Positions 32,689 through 42,943 of a stretch of DNA of 64,000 nt are shown here, in pieces. This DNA comes from Roseiarcus sp963807735 (GTDB taxonomy: Bacteria > Pseudomonadota > Alphaproteobacteria > Rhizobiales > Beijerinckiaceae), in assembly GCA_963807735.1 (NCBI GenBank), contig CAWEDI010000015.1, forward strand, positions 1 through 64,000, read 5' to 3'. The first letter of the stretch is position 1, and every line of letters begins with the position of its first letter. The translations under genes were made by a program, and so were the position numbers. The notes beneath the pieces were generated by a model. The model did no database searches. It was not told the origin of the DNA and was given only the letters and a program-made list of their open reading frames with translations.

Positions 32689-33682
32689 CGGACTGCCGCG
32701 GCTGCGGCCGGCTCTCGATCTCCATCAGCAGCCCGCCGACGCCCATCGCCTGAATGTCGGCGCGGGTGACCGGAATGTCGGCGAGCACGCGGCCGAGCAC
32801 CCAATCGAAGCCGTTCTCCTTCGGCGAGCGCGCGCAGCCCGGCGCGCCGATCACCGGCTTGCCTTCGAGATCGCCGATCAGCAGCAGATTGCCGGGATCA
32901 ACGGGCATTCCAAAATGTGCGATCCGACCCCCTGCGGCCTCGATTGCGGCGGGAATGACGTCGCGACGGTCGGTGATCGCCGAGGCGCCGAAAATCACCA
33001 ATGCGTCGCAGCGGTCGCGGATCGCGCTGACCGTCTCGGCGAGCGCGGCGATCTCGTGAGGGGTCCGGCGGTCCTCCACGATGCGCGCCCGCGCCGGGAC
33101 GAGCCGCGCTTCGAGCACGCCGAGCGTCTTGTTGACAACGCTCGCCTTCAGCCCCGGCAGCAGCGTCGAGATGACGCCGATGCGCAGCGGCCGATAGGGC
33201 GCGACCGCCACCGCCGCGCGCTCCGCTGCGTCGCAAGCGGCCGCGAGCGCCGTCGCCGAGGTGGCGAAGGGAATGATCTTCACCGTCGCCGCCATGTCGC
33301 CTTCGACGACGGGATGATATTCCGAGAGCGTCGCCACAGTAATGGCGTCGTCGACCTGGTTGATCGCGTCGATCCGCGGGCGCGCCACCTTCAACAGGCC
33401 GCTCGCCGTCGCGAACAGATTGACCCGGCCGGTGAACGGCGGATCGAGCCGTAGGTGCGGGCCGGCGATCGCCTCGGCGAGCCGCTGCGCCGCCTGATCC
33501 TCGCCTATGTCGCCAGGTTCAAGTTCGGCGGCGATCACCCATTCGACGCCGGCGGCGCGAAGCGCCGCCTGCTCGGCCGGACCGATCTTCTGCCCCTTCT
33601 TCAGACGCCCCTCGCCGATCCGCACGGCATGCGCCGAGATCGCGCCAAGCGCCCGCGACACCGGGACTGAGCCGAATTTCAC
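32681..33682 (-). CDS. molybdopterin-binding (MoeA/MogA-like) protein
   Basis: 333 residues with GTG start overlapping the XdhC stop (GTGA). The N-terminal part (GRLKKGQKIGPAEQAALRAAGV) resembles the MoeA neck, and the C-terminal part has a molybdopterin-binding MoCF domain: IRDRCDALVIFGASAITDRRD (in blocks of TDR..DVIP) and GNLLLIGDLEGKPVIGAPGCARSPK. These proteins occur with XdhC and MocA in molybdenum hydroxylase loci and probably handle cofactor transfer or modification. The exact step is not known. Confidence 0.78.
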   Translation of the reverse strand: MKFGSVPVSRALGAISAHAVRIGEGRLKKGQKIGPAEQAALRAAGVEWVIAAELEPGDIGEDQAAQRLAEAIAGPHLRLDPPFTGRVNLFATASGLLKVARPRIDAINQVDDAITVATLSEYHPVVEGDMAATVKIIPFATSATALAAACDAAERAAVAVAPYRPLRIGVISTLLPGLKASVVNKTLGVLEARLVPARARIVEDRRTPHEIAALAETVSAIRDRCDALVIFGASAITDRRDVIPAAIEAAGGRIAHFGMPVDPGNLLLIGDLEGKPVIGAPGCARSPKENGFDWVLGRVLADIPVTRADIQAMGVGGLLMEIESRPQPRQSDG

Positions 33683-34377
33683 GCGGACTCCGAGCGCAAA
33701 GGCTTCTTGCGCAAAGCGGCGACGATCTCGCCGGCGACCGAGACGGCGATCTCGGCGGGGCTGACCGCACCGATGTCGAGGCCGATCGGCGCATGGATGC
33801 GCGCCAGCGCCGCGTCGTTGAATCCCTCCGCCTTCATGCGCTCGATGCGTCTCGCGTGGGTCTTCCGCGAGCCGAGCGCGCCGATGTAGAAGCATTCCGC
33901 TTTCAGCGCGCGGGTCAGCGCGCGGTCGTCGATCTTGGGATCGTGGGTCAGCAGGCACACCGCGGTGAAGGCGTCGAGCGGGCGCTCGTCGAGCGCTTCG
34001 TCGGGCCATTGCGCAATGACCGGGGTGTCGGGGAACCGCTCCGGCGTCGCAAACGCGGTGCGCGGGTCGATGACGATCGGGTCGAGCCCGGCGATGCGCG
34101 CAATCGGCGCCAACGCTTGCGAGATATGCACGGCGCCGATCATCACCAGCCGAACCGGGGGAACCTGCACGGTGAGGAAATACGCCTCGCCGTCGCGCTC
34201 GACCGTGCCGCTCTTGCCTGCGCGCAACGCCGCTTCAAGCTCCGCGGCGAGCGGGTCGTCTTGCGTCCGTTCGGCGGCGACGAAGCGCTGCGAGCCGTCG
34301 GCCAGCTGGGTGACCAGCACGCAGGCGCGACGCCCGGCCCGCGCGGCGTTCAATTGTTTGAGGAGGTCGAGCCTCAT
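33679..34377 (-). CDS. XdhC Rossmann-domain protein
   Basis: 232 residues, equivalent to the C-terminal half of XdhC, the chaperone that binds molybdenum cofactor and promotes its sulfuration and insertion into xanthine dehydrogenase-like enzymes. RLVMIGAVHISQALAPIARIAG is the Rossmann loop; FTAVCLLTHDPKIDDRALTRAL and FYIGALGSRKTHARRIERM are XdhC signatures. ATGA overlap with the N-terminal-half gene upstream, so what is one gene elsewhere is two here. Confidence 0.87.
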   Translation of the reverse strand: MRLDLLKQLNAARAGRRACVLVTQLADGSQRFVAAERTQDDPLAAELEAALRAGKSGTVERDGEAYFLTVQVPPVRLVMIGAVHISQALAPIARIAGLDPIVIDPRTAFATPERFPDTPVIAQWPDEALDERPLDAFTAVCLLTHDPKIDDRALTRALKAECFYIGALGSRKTHARRIERMKAEGFNDAALARIHAPIGLDIGAVSPAEIAVSVAGEIVAALRKKPLRSESA

Positions 34378-34706
34378 CCCTCGACCCGCTCAACATAAAC
34401 CTTGATGCGTCCGCCGCAGGACAGGCCGACCTTCCAGGCGGTTTCGTCGGCGACGCCGAACTCCAGGGTTTTCGGCTTGCCGCTGGCGATCACGTCAAGG
34501 GCCTCTTCGACCACCGCGCCTTCGACGCAGCCGCCGGACACGGAGCCGAGGAAGCGACCCTCGGAATCGATGGCGAGATGCGAGCCGACCGGCCGTGGCG
34601 CAGACCCCCAGGTTTCGATCACCGTCGCGATCGCGACGTCGCGCCCTTCGGCGCGCCAAGCCTCGGCGGCTGTGAGAATGTCGTCATCCGCGCCGATCAT
34701 GGGCAT
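34374..34706 (-). CDS. XdhC/CoxI N-terminal-domain protein
   Basis: 110 residues. ETWGSAPRPVGSHLAIDSEG with FLGSVSGGCVEGAVVEEA is the XdhC/CoxI N-terminal block, including the cysteine thought to bind the cofactor. It covers only the first domain; the Rossmann domain is the next gene, overlapping by four bases. First gene of the set XdhC-N, XdhC-C, molybdopterin-binding protein, MocA. An internal Met at residue 3 could also be the start. Divergent from gntR. Confidence 0.86.
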   Translation of the reverse strand: MPMIGADDDILTAAEAWRAEGRDVAIATVIETWGSAPRPVGSHLAIDSEGRFLGSVSGGCVEGAVVEEALDVIASGKPKTLEFGVADETAWKVGLSCGGRIKVYVERVEG

Positions 34707-34832
34707 CTCCCGTTAGGCGTTGTGATCGGTGAGATATAGGCGCCCGCCTCCGTTAGGCGCAACCGGCATGGCGAATTGTTGACAGTTGACCCCTCGGGCC
34801 GCCTCTGCCATCACCAACGCCGGAGTAAACGC

Positions 34833-35495
34833 ATGAGTATGGCGAGCGCGGAGGCGCTCCGGATCACCTCGCTTTCGGAGGCTGTGCGCGAGCGGATCAT
34901 GCGCGCCATCGCGCGCGGCGATCTGAAGCCGGGCGCCCGGCTCAACGAGGCGCAGACGGCGCAAACTCTCGGCGTCAGCCGAGGGCCGATCCGCGAGGCC
35001 GCGCGCGAACTCGAGGGCCAGGGCTTTCTCGTCAGCCGTCCCAACCAGGGTTTTTACGTCGTCGATTTCTCGCACGCCGCAATCCGCGACGTCTACGAGG
35101 CGAAAGACTGGCTGGAGACGGCCTATGTCGCCGACCTCGCGCGCAGCTTGAGCGTCGCCGAACGGCGCGTGGTTCTGCGTGAGATCGACCTGCTCGACCG
35201 CTCCGATCGGCTCGCCTTCACGCAGACGCTGTTCGATTTTCGCCTGCGCGCGCTGGCGCGGCTGCGCAACCGTTTCGTCGCCGATCTGATGACGGTGCTC
35301 TACCGCAAGTTCTACATCATCTCGTTGGTCGTCGACGCCGGCGACGACGAGGCGCGAGTTGCGCGCATCACCGACGTGCAGCGCCGCTTCTGGACCGCGA
35401 TGGCGCGCGACGAACTTGCCGAAGCGCGCGCGGTCCTGCGCGACGACACCGCCTATTGGCTCGCCGACCTGCCCCCATCCGTCCCCGAGAGGTGA
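34833..35495 (+). CDS. GntR-family regulator (FadR/VanR type)
   Basis: 220 residues. Winged helix-turn-helix at the N-terminus (ERIMRAIARGDLKPGARLNE, LGVSRGPIREAARELEGQG) and a helical FCD-like effector domain with metal/ligand residues expected in DVYEAKDWLETAYV and later helices. Most members repress or activate adjacent catabolic genes. It leads the operon with the M20 hydrolase (3-bp gap) and the MFS transporter, so it likely senses the transported or hydrolysed compound. Confidence 0.88.
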   Translation: MSMASAEALRITSLSEAVRERIMRAIARGDLKPGARLNEAQTAQTLGVSRGPIREAARELEGQGFLVSRPNQGFYVVDFSHAAIRDVYEAKDWLETAYVADLARSLSVAERRVVLREIDLLDRSDRLAFTQTLFDFRLRALARLRNRFVADLMTVLYRKFYIISLVVDAGDDEARVARITDVQRRFWTAMARDELAEARAVLRDDTAYWLADLPPSVPER

Positions 35496-35498
35496 CCC

Positions 35499-36689
35499 AT
35501 GAACGCGCCCATCAAGAACTCGATCGCCGCCCTCGTCCCGGAATTGACGGAGTGGCGGCGCGACTTCCACCGCAACCCCGAACTGCTCTACGCCTGCCAT
35601 CGCACGGCCAAGATCGTCGCGCAGCGGCTGCGCGACTTCGGCTTCGACGAGGTGCATGAGGGGATCGGCAAGACCGGCGTCGTCGGGCTGCTGCACGGCT
35701 CGAACGGCGCGGCGATGAACGCAGGCAAGCGCGTGCTGCTGCGCGCCGATATGGACGCGCTGCCGATCGTCGAGGAGACGCGCGCCGAATACGCGTCGCA
35801 GGCGCCCGGCGCGATGCACGCTTGCGGACACGACGGTCACACCACCCTTCTGCTCGGCGCGGCCAAGCATCTGTCCTCGGCGCGCGACTTCGACGGCACG
35901 CTGGTGTTCTGCTTCCAGCCGGCGGAGGAAGGCGGCGCCGGCGCCGAAGCGATGATCGAGGACGGGCTGTTTGAACGCTTTCCGGTCAAGGCGGTCTACG
36001 GCCTGCACAATTGGCCTGGGCTCGGCATCGGCCAGTTCGCCGTGGCGCGCGGGCCGGCGATGGCGTCGGCCGACCGGCTCGACCTCATCGTGCAGGGCCG
36101 CGGCGGTCACGCGGCGATGCCGCATAACACGCGCGACCCGATCGTCGCGGCGGCGGAGATCGTCCTTGCCGCGCAGACCATCGTCTCGCGCGTCATCGAT
36201 CCCTTGGAGCCGGCGGTGGTGTCGATCACGTCGATCCACGCCGGCGAAGCCTACAACATCATTCCCGACAAGGTGGAGATGCGGGTCGGCTTCCGGTCGC
36301 TCTCCGACGCGGTGGCGGAAAAGATCGAGGCGGAGCTGCGCCGCATCTGCGCCGGCGTCGCAATGGCGCATGACATGTCGGTCGAAATCCGCCGCGCGCC
36401 GACGAAGGCCTACCCGACCACCGTCAACCATCCCGAGGAGACCGACATCGCGGTGGCGGCGATGCGGACGGTGGCGGGCGCCGAGAACGTTTTCGACAAT
36501 CTCAAACCGGTGATGGGCTCGGAAGACTTTTCTTTCATGCTGCGGCGTGTCCCCGGCGCCTATATCTTCCTGGGCAACGGCGAAACCGCCGGGCTGCACC
36601 ATCCCGCCTACGACTTCAACGACGACGCGATCGCCTATGGCGTCGCCTATTGGAGCGAGTTGGCGCGCAGCGTGCTTCCCCCGGCCTGA
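35499..36689 (+). CDS. M20-family amidohydrolase (hippurate-hydrolase type)
   Basis: 396 residues, cytoplasmic metallohydrolase that cleaves N-acyl amino acids or related amides. WRRDFHRNPELLY, metal-binding HACGHDGHT (residues about 106-114), catalytic Glu in FCFQPAEEGGAGA, GGHAAMPHNTRDPI in the dimerisation domain and MGSEDFSFM are all present. Second gene of a gntR-hydrolase-MFS operon; an uptake-and-cleavage system for an acylated amino acid or aromatic amide is the likely role. Confidence 0.9.
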   Translation: MNAPIKNSIAALVPELTEWRRDFHRNPELLYACHRTAKIVAQRLRDFGFDEVHEGIGKTGVVGLLHGSNGAAMNAGKRVLLRADMDALPIVEETRAEYASQAPGAMHACGHDGHTTLLLGAAKHLSSARDFDGTLVFCFQPAEEGGAGAEAMIEDGLFERFPVKAVYGLHNWPGLGIGQFAVARGPAMASADRLDLIVQGRGGHAAMPHNTRDPIVAAAEIVLAAQTIVSRVIDPLEPAVVSITSIHAGEAYNIIPDKVEMRVGFRSLSDAVAEKIEAELRRICAGVAMAHDMSVEIRRAPTKAYPTTVNHPEETDIAVAAMRTVAGAENVFDNLKPVMGSEDFSFMLRRVPGAYIFLGNGETAGLHHPAYDFNDDAIAYGVAYWSELARSVLPPA

Positions 36690-36711
36690 ACACTTAACGG
36701 ACGAGGCGACA

Positions 36712-37998
36712 ATGACGGCGATCCCCCTCGACGCAGGCGCGCGCGCGGCGCCGTTACGCGTAAGCCCCAGCGTGATCGCGGCGACGGTCGCCGGCAACGC
36801 CATCGAATTCTATGATTTCCTGTGTTTCGCGTTTTTCGCCGTCTATATCGCCGGCGCGTTCTTTCCCGGCGGCGATCCGTTCGCCGATCTGTTGAAGACG
36901 CTGGCAGTGTTCTGGTCCGGCTTCCTGTTTCGGCCGCTCGGCGGGATCGTCATCGGCGCCTACGCCGATCGGGTCGGCCGCCGCCCGGCGATGATGCTGA
37001 CGATCGCGCTGATTACGATCGGCACGATGGGCCTCGCGCTGGTGCCGTCCTACGCGACGATCGGCGCCGCCGCGCCGGTGCTGCTGGTCGCCTGCCGCAT
37101 CATCCAGGGTTTTGCGCTCGGCGGCGAGGTCGGGCCCGCGAGCGTGTTCCTCGTCGAAGCGGCGCCGCCGCACGAGCGCGGCTTCTACGCGAGCTGGCAG
37201 ATCGCCAGCCAGGGGCTCGCGGTGATGATCTCCGGCGGCCTCGGCACGTTCCTGTCCTACATCCTCAGCAAGCAGCAGCTCGCCGATTGGGGCTGGCGCG
37301 TGCCGTTCCTGATCTGCCTCGCGCTAATCCCGGTGGCGTTCTACCTGCGCAGCGCCATGCCCGAGACGCTGGAGCACCGGACGCCAGCGCAGAAGGCGAA
37401 AGACGGCGGGTTCGGCGAGCACGCCTACTATGTCACGCTCGGCGTTCTGCTCATCATCGGCGGCACGGTTTCGACCTATGTCGGCAACTACATGTCGACC
37501 TATGCGATCACCACGCTGCATCTGCCGGCGACGCTGAGCCTGTCGGCGACGCTGATCGGCGGCGCCTCGACATTCGCCTTCGCGCTGCTCGGCGGCTGGC
37601 TTGGCGACCGCTACGGCCGCAAGGCGCTGGTGGTTGTGCCGCGCGTCGCGCTCGCCATCCTGATCGTGCCGCTGTTCCTGTGGCTCTCGGCGGCGCCGAG
37701 CCCGGTGACGCTGTGGCTGGCGACGATCCTCGTCTCGGGCCTCACTGCGCTGTCGGCCGGCATCAGCCTCGTGGTCGTGCCGGAGCTGTTGCCGCAGCAC
37801 GCGCGGGCGACCGGGTTCGCCGTTTCCTACGCGGTCGGCGTCAGCATTTTCGGCGGCTCGACGCAACTGCTGGTGACGTGGCTCATCAAGGCGACCGGCA
37901 ACCCCGTGGCGCCGGCATGGTACGTCATCGTAACCAGCATCGTGACGATCGGCGCCATGCTCATCCTGCCGGAGACGCGCGGCCGCGCGATCGACTGA
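36712..37998 (+). CDS. MFS transporter, metabolite:H+ symporter type
   Basis: 428 residues, about twelve membrane helices. NAIEFYDFLCFAFFAVYIAG, the first loop motif GAYADRVGRRPAM, IIQGFALGGEVGPASVF and the second loop GWLGDRYGRKALV mark the sugar/metabolite:H+ symporter subfamily (ProP, KgtP, CitA). Probably takes up an organic acid or amide cleaved by the adjacent M20 hydrolase. ATG 36712 follows GAGGCGAC. Confidence 0.9.
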   Translation: MTAIPLDAGARAAPLRVSPSVIAATVAGNAIEFYDFLCFAFFAVYIAGAFFPGGDPFADLLKTLAVFWSGFLFRPLGGIVIGAYADRVGRRPAMMLTIALITIGTMGLALVPSYATIGAAAPVLLVACRIIQGFALGGEVGPASVFLVEAAPPHERGFYASWQIASQGLAVMISGGLGTFLSYILSKQQLADWGWRVPFLICLALIPVAFYLRSAMPETLEHRTPAQKAKDGGFGEHAYYVTLGVLLIIGGTVSTYVGNYMSTYAITTLHLPATLSLSATLIGGASTFAFALLGGWLGDRYGRKALVVVPRVALAILIVPLFLWLSAAPSPVTLWLATILVSGLTALSAGISLVVVPELLPQHARATGFAVSYAVGVSIFGGSTQLLVTWLIKATGNPVAPAWYVIVTSIVTIGAMLILPETRGRAID

Positions 37999-38049
37999 GG
38001 CTTTACGAGGGGGGCGCGCTTCGCGTAGGCGGACGCCAAGGAGCCGCCC

Positions 38050-38706
38050 TTGTCCACCGACCGCGTTCTCGCCGCTCTCGTCCTCGCCCTTATTTTCGTC
38101 GGCCTGGTGTTCGGGCTGTGGCCGCAACTCGACCTCGCCGCGACGCGCTGGGTCTATCAGGCCAACGGGTTCTTCGGCGCGGACGAGATCGCCAGGGACG
38201 CGCGCGACACGCTGCGGCTGACGCCGTTCTGGCTGCTCGGCGGCCTTGTGGCGCTGGGGGTCGGGCGCCGGTTCGGCTGGACGCGACTGCCCGCGCCCGA
38301 CTTTCGCGGCCTCGTATTCCTCGTCGCCAGCCTGACGATCGGGGCGGGCCTCATCGTCAATCTCGGCCTGAAGGATCACTCGCACCGGCCGCGTCCGGTG
38401 CATGTCCACGAATTCGGCGGCGACGAGGCGTTCCGGCCGTGGTACCGATTCGACGGGGCCTGTCACAAGAACTGCGCTTTCGCCTCCGGCGAGGCCGCCT
38501 CGGGGTTCTGGATGCTCGCCCCCGCCCTGCTGACGCCGCCGCCGTTGCGCGCCGCAGCGATCGTCGGGGCGATCGTCTATGGCGTGGCGACGAGCGCGCT
38601 GCGGGTGGCGTTCGGCGGCCATTTCCTGTCCGACGTGCTGTTCGGCGGTCTCATTTCCGCAATCGTCGTGATGGGGCTCTGGCGGTTCTACGGGCGGGAC
38701 GGCTAG
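38050..38706 (+). CDS. PAP2-family membrane phosphatase
   Basis: 218 residues with TTG start behind AAGGAG. About six membrane helices. Motif C1 KDHSHRPRP and C3 LRVAFGGHFLSD are present, as in lipid A or phospholipid phosphatases. Motif C2, normally PSGH, is replaced by ASGE (AFASGEAASGFW), which removes one catalytic-site histidine seen in the family but is a variant found in some PAP2 proteins. Likely acts on a periplasmic lipid phosphate. A dispersed palindromic repeat follows. Confidence 0.82.
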   Translation: MSTDRVLAALVLALIFVGLVFGLWPQLDLAATRWVYQANGFFGADEIARDARDTLRLTPFWLLGGLVALGVGRRFGWTRLPAPDFRGLVFLVASLTIGAGLIVNLGLKDHSHRPRPVHVHEFGGDEAFRPWYRFDGACHKNCAFASGEAASGFWMLAPALLTPPPLRAAAIVGAIVYGVATSALRVAFGGHFLSDVLFGGLISAIVVMGLWRFYGRDG

Positions 38707-38731
38707 CGCGGTTACCGATCAAGTTGTACCG

Positions 38732-38840
38732 CCGTCATGGCGAGCGAAGCGAAGCCATCCACGTCTCCGCCGAGCCGAGCTTCACCGACTAGCCTACGAT
38801 CTCGGCGCGCTGGATTGCTTCGCTTCGCTCGCAATGACGG
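38732..38840. repeat. dispersed palindromic repeat, copy 4
   Basis: CCGTCATGGCGAGCGAAGCG and complement around a variable centre, between the convergent PAP2 and YyaL-like genes. Confidence 0.9.
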
Positions 38841-38865
38841 GCCGATTCTGTCTGATCGGTATCTG

Positions 38866-40869
<2,004 letters not shown>

Positions 40870-40940
40870 GCTGGTCCCTCAAACCTGTCGCCACGATGGA
40901 TGGATCGGCGAAAAGACGCAAATGCGCCAAGGGGGTTCCG

Positions 40941-41591
40941 ATGACGGCGATAAGCGACGGTCTGCCGCGGCTCGCGTTCGCTGACGCCGAGGCGTTCGCG
41001 CAATGGCTTGTCGAAAATCCCGAAGCGCGCGGCGCCTGGCTGAAGTTCGCAAAGAAAGGCGGACCCATTGACACTCTCACCAAGGCCGCGGCGATCGACT
41101 GCGCGCTCTGCCACGGCTGGATCGATGGCCAGCTTGGCAGCCTCAACGATGACTTTTACCTGACCCGCTTCACGCCGCGAAAGGGCGGCGGACGCTGGTC
41201 CGCCAACAACGTTCGTCGCGCGGAGGCGCTGATGGCGCAAGGCCGAATGGGCGCTCGCGGCCTCGCGGAGATCGTCGCGGCGAAGGCTGACGGCCGCTGG
41301 GCCGCCGCCTACCCTTCCGCGAACGCAATGACCACGCCGCCCGATTTCGCCGCGGCCTTGCAGTCCAGCGATTGCGCGTCGGAGATGTTCGCGACGCTCG
41401 ACGGCGCCAACCGTTACGCCGTCCTGTATCGGCTGCATCACGCGAAGCCGCAAGCGCGCGAGCGGCGCATCGCCGAGATGATGGCCATGCTGGAGCGCGG
41501 CGAGACGTTCCACCCGCCGCGGAAGGCGCGTCAGGCCGGACCTTCCAAGACGCCGAAGCGCGACCGCGCGGGAAATTCGACGCCCTCGTAA
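40941..41591 (+). CDS. YdeI/OmpD-associated family protein
   Basis: 216 residues. The block AWLKFAKKGGPIDTLTKAAA followed by CALCHGWIDGQ and RFTPRKGGGRWSANN is characteristic of the YdeI-like family (bacteriocin-protection, YdeI or OmpD-associated), small cytoplasmic proteins of unknown action. ATG 40941 is preferred over the upstream in-frame start. The 3' end overlaps the convergent Uma2 gene by 61 bp. Confidence 0.82.
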   Translation: MTAISDGLPRLAFADAEAFAQWLVENPEARGAWLKFAKKGGPIDTLTKAAAIDCALCHGWIDGQLGSLNDDFYLTRFTPRKGGGRWSANNVRRAEALMAQGRMGARGLAEIVAAKADGRWAAAYPSANAMTTPPDFAAALQSSDCASEMFATLDGANRYAVLYRLHHAKPQARERRIAEMMAMLERGETFHPPRKARQAGPSKTPKRDRAGNSTPS

Positions 41592-42130
41592 CCCGCGCTG
41601 AGCGCCAGAGACGCGCCCAGCGCGGGCAAATCGACAACCGCCTCGAGCCCCTCCAGGCGCGCTTCGCCCCACACGCTTTGCGGGTCGCGTGACCAGATTA
41701 CGACCAAAGGCTCGTTCGGCTCGATGAACAGGATATAGTCGAGCCCGTCGACGCTCTTGTATTCCGCTAGTTTGCTGATCGAGTCGAAATCGCGCGTCGA
41801 AGGTGATAGCACTTCGGCGACGAGGCGCGGCGCGGCCGCCTTGTAGGCGTTGGGATCACGGCGACCGCAATCAACCCCGAGGTCGGGGCGGCGGATCTGA
41901 CCGGAATAAGTCTCGACCGCCCCGTCGCCGGTGAAGGGGCGGCAGCCGGAATTACGCAACTGGGGACCGAGCGCCGCCAGGACATTGACCACAATGTCGT
42001 CGTGAACGTTCTTGGCCCCCGGCATCAGCCGCAGCGGTCGCCCGTTCACCAATTCGTAGCGATCGGGCTGACGTTCCTGCCAAGCAAAGAACTCGTCCAA
42101 CGTCCACGCGCGTTCAAGCGCTTCAGCCAT
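41531..42130 (-). CDS. Uma2-family (DUF820) putative endonuclease
   Basis: 199 residues. The N-terminus WTLDEFFAWQERQPDRYELV and the PD-(D/E)xK-like core RRPDLGVDCGRRD, LVAEVLSPSTRDFD are typical of the Uma2 family, common in cyanobacteria and some alphaproteobacteria and without a proven role. It ends 60 bp inside the YdeI-like gene on the other strand, so the two 3' ends form antisense overlap. Confidence 0.82.
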   Translation of the reverse strand: MAEALERAWTLDEFFAWQERQPDRYELVNGRPLRLMPGAKNVHDDIVVNVLAALGPQLRNSGCRPFTGDGAVETYSGQIRRPDLGVDCGRRDPNAYKAAAPRLVAEVLSPSTRDFDSISKLAEYKSVDGLDYILFIEPNEPLVVIWSRDPQSVWGEARLEGLEAVVDLPALGASLALSAGYEGVEFPARSRFGVLEGPA

Positions 42131-42188
42131 GCGAGGGCTCCCAAGGCCCCTATCCTATCGCGAAACAAGGCGCAGGCCAACGCGGCCC

Positions 42189-42662
42189 CTATTTCGACGG
42201 CGATATGGCGAACGTGATCTTGCTGACGCTGGCGTTGCTGATCTCAACCGTCGCCTGCCCCGCGGCGAGCGGGAAGCGAACCGACTTGCGTACGCCTGGG
42301 CAATCGCGCTGGCCGGAGAAGTCGCTGGATTTGACGATTCCATCATTCTGGGCGACGTCTATCCAAGCCTCGTCCGATAGCGTGATCTGGTAGGTCCCCG
42401 CGTCGAGCTTCGGTATGGCCACGACGCCGGCGTAGGTGTCCTTGCCCGGCGCGCGTTCGGGCGTAACGGGCAGCTTGATCCCCTTCTCCAACGTCAGGGT
42501 GTAGCCGGCGCCGACGTCGGCCGAGCCGCTGGCCGCAGGCAGCGGCGCCGGCGAAGCGAACAATGCGCGCTCCTTGGCGACGCTCCATTTGAAATGATCG
42601 CAATCGGCGAAGGCCGGCGCGGCCAAGAAGCAAAGGGAAATCGCGAACGCGTGGCGGTACAT
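42189..42662 (-). CDS. exported protein, periplasmic
   Basis: 157 residues. A signal peptide is clear (HAFAISLCFLAAPAFA). The mature protein begins with a conserved-looking DCDHFKWSVAKERALFA, followed by beta-rich sequence and a cysteine in GQRDCPGVRKS, likely disulfide-bonded to the first. Homologues occur in many alphaproteobacteria without a function. It directly follows the molbindin gene (10-bp gap), so the two are co-transcribed. Confidence 0.72.
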   Translation of the reverse strand: MYRHAFAISLCFLAAPAFADCDHFKWSVAKERALFASPAPLPAASGSADVGAGYTLTLEKGIKLPVTPERAPGKDTYAGVVAIPKLDAGTYQITLSDEAWIDVAQNDGIVKSSDFSGQRDCPGVRKSVRFPLAAGQATVEISNASVSKITFAISPSK

Positions 42663-42672
42663 GATCGATCCC

Positions 42673-42879
42673 TTATTCGACGCCGATCATCACGTCCGAG
42701 GCTTTGATGACCGCGTAACCCGCCTGGCCCGGCTTCAGGCCAAGCGCGTCGACCGCTTCGTTGGTGATCGACGCCGTGAGCACGACGCCGCCGATGTCGA
42801 TCTCCACATGGGCCGTCGTCTGCCCCTTGGTGACGGCCTTGATCGTACCTTTGAGCTGGTTGCGGGCGCTAAGCTTCAT
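42673..42879 (-). CDS. mop: molbindin (Mop/TOBE domain)
   Basis: 68 residues, a single molybdate-binding Mop/TOBE domain: MKLSARNQLKGTIKAVTKGQ, AHVEIDIGGVVLTASIT, YAVIKASDVMIGVE. These small hexamers store or buffer molybdate in the cytoplasm. It may relate to the molybdenum-cofactor set at 32.1-34.7 kb; no molybdenum enzyme or transport gene is in the window. Confidence 0.9.
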   Translation of the reverse strand: MKLSARNQLKGTIKAVTKGQTTAHVEIDIGGVVLTASITNEAVDALGLKPGQAGYAVIKASDVMIGVE

Positions 42880-42943
42880 GGCGAGCCTCCTGTCGATCGC
42901 CCGCCTTGTAGCCGCAACGCCCGCGCCCTGTCACCCCGAACGA

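Noticed and set aside
34713..36803. Long open frame of about 700 codons on the minus strand opposite gntR and the M20 hydrolase
   Set aside because: High-GC antisense shadow: rich in Arg, Asp, His and Gly, no family pattern, and the plus strand holds two clear genes.
6925..38840. Possible CRISPR array from the repeated GAGCGAAGCG sequence
   Set aside because: Copies are palindromic, dispersed by kilobases and not regularly spaced; no cas genes.
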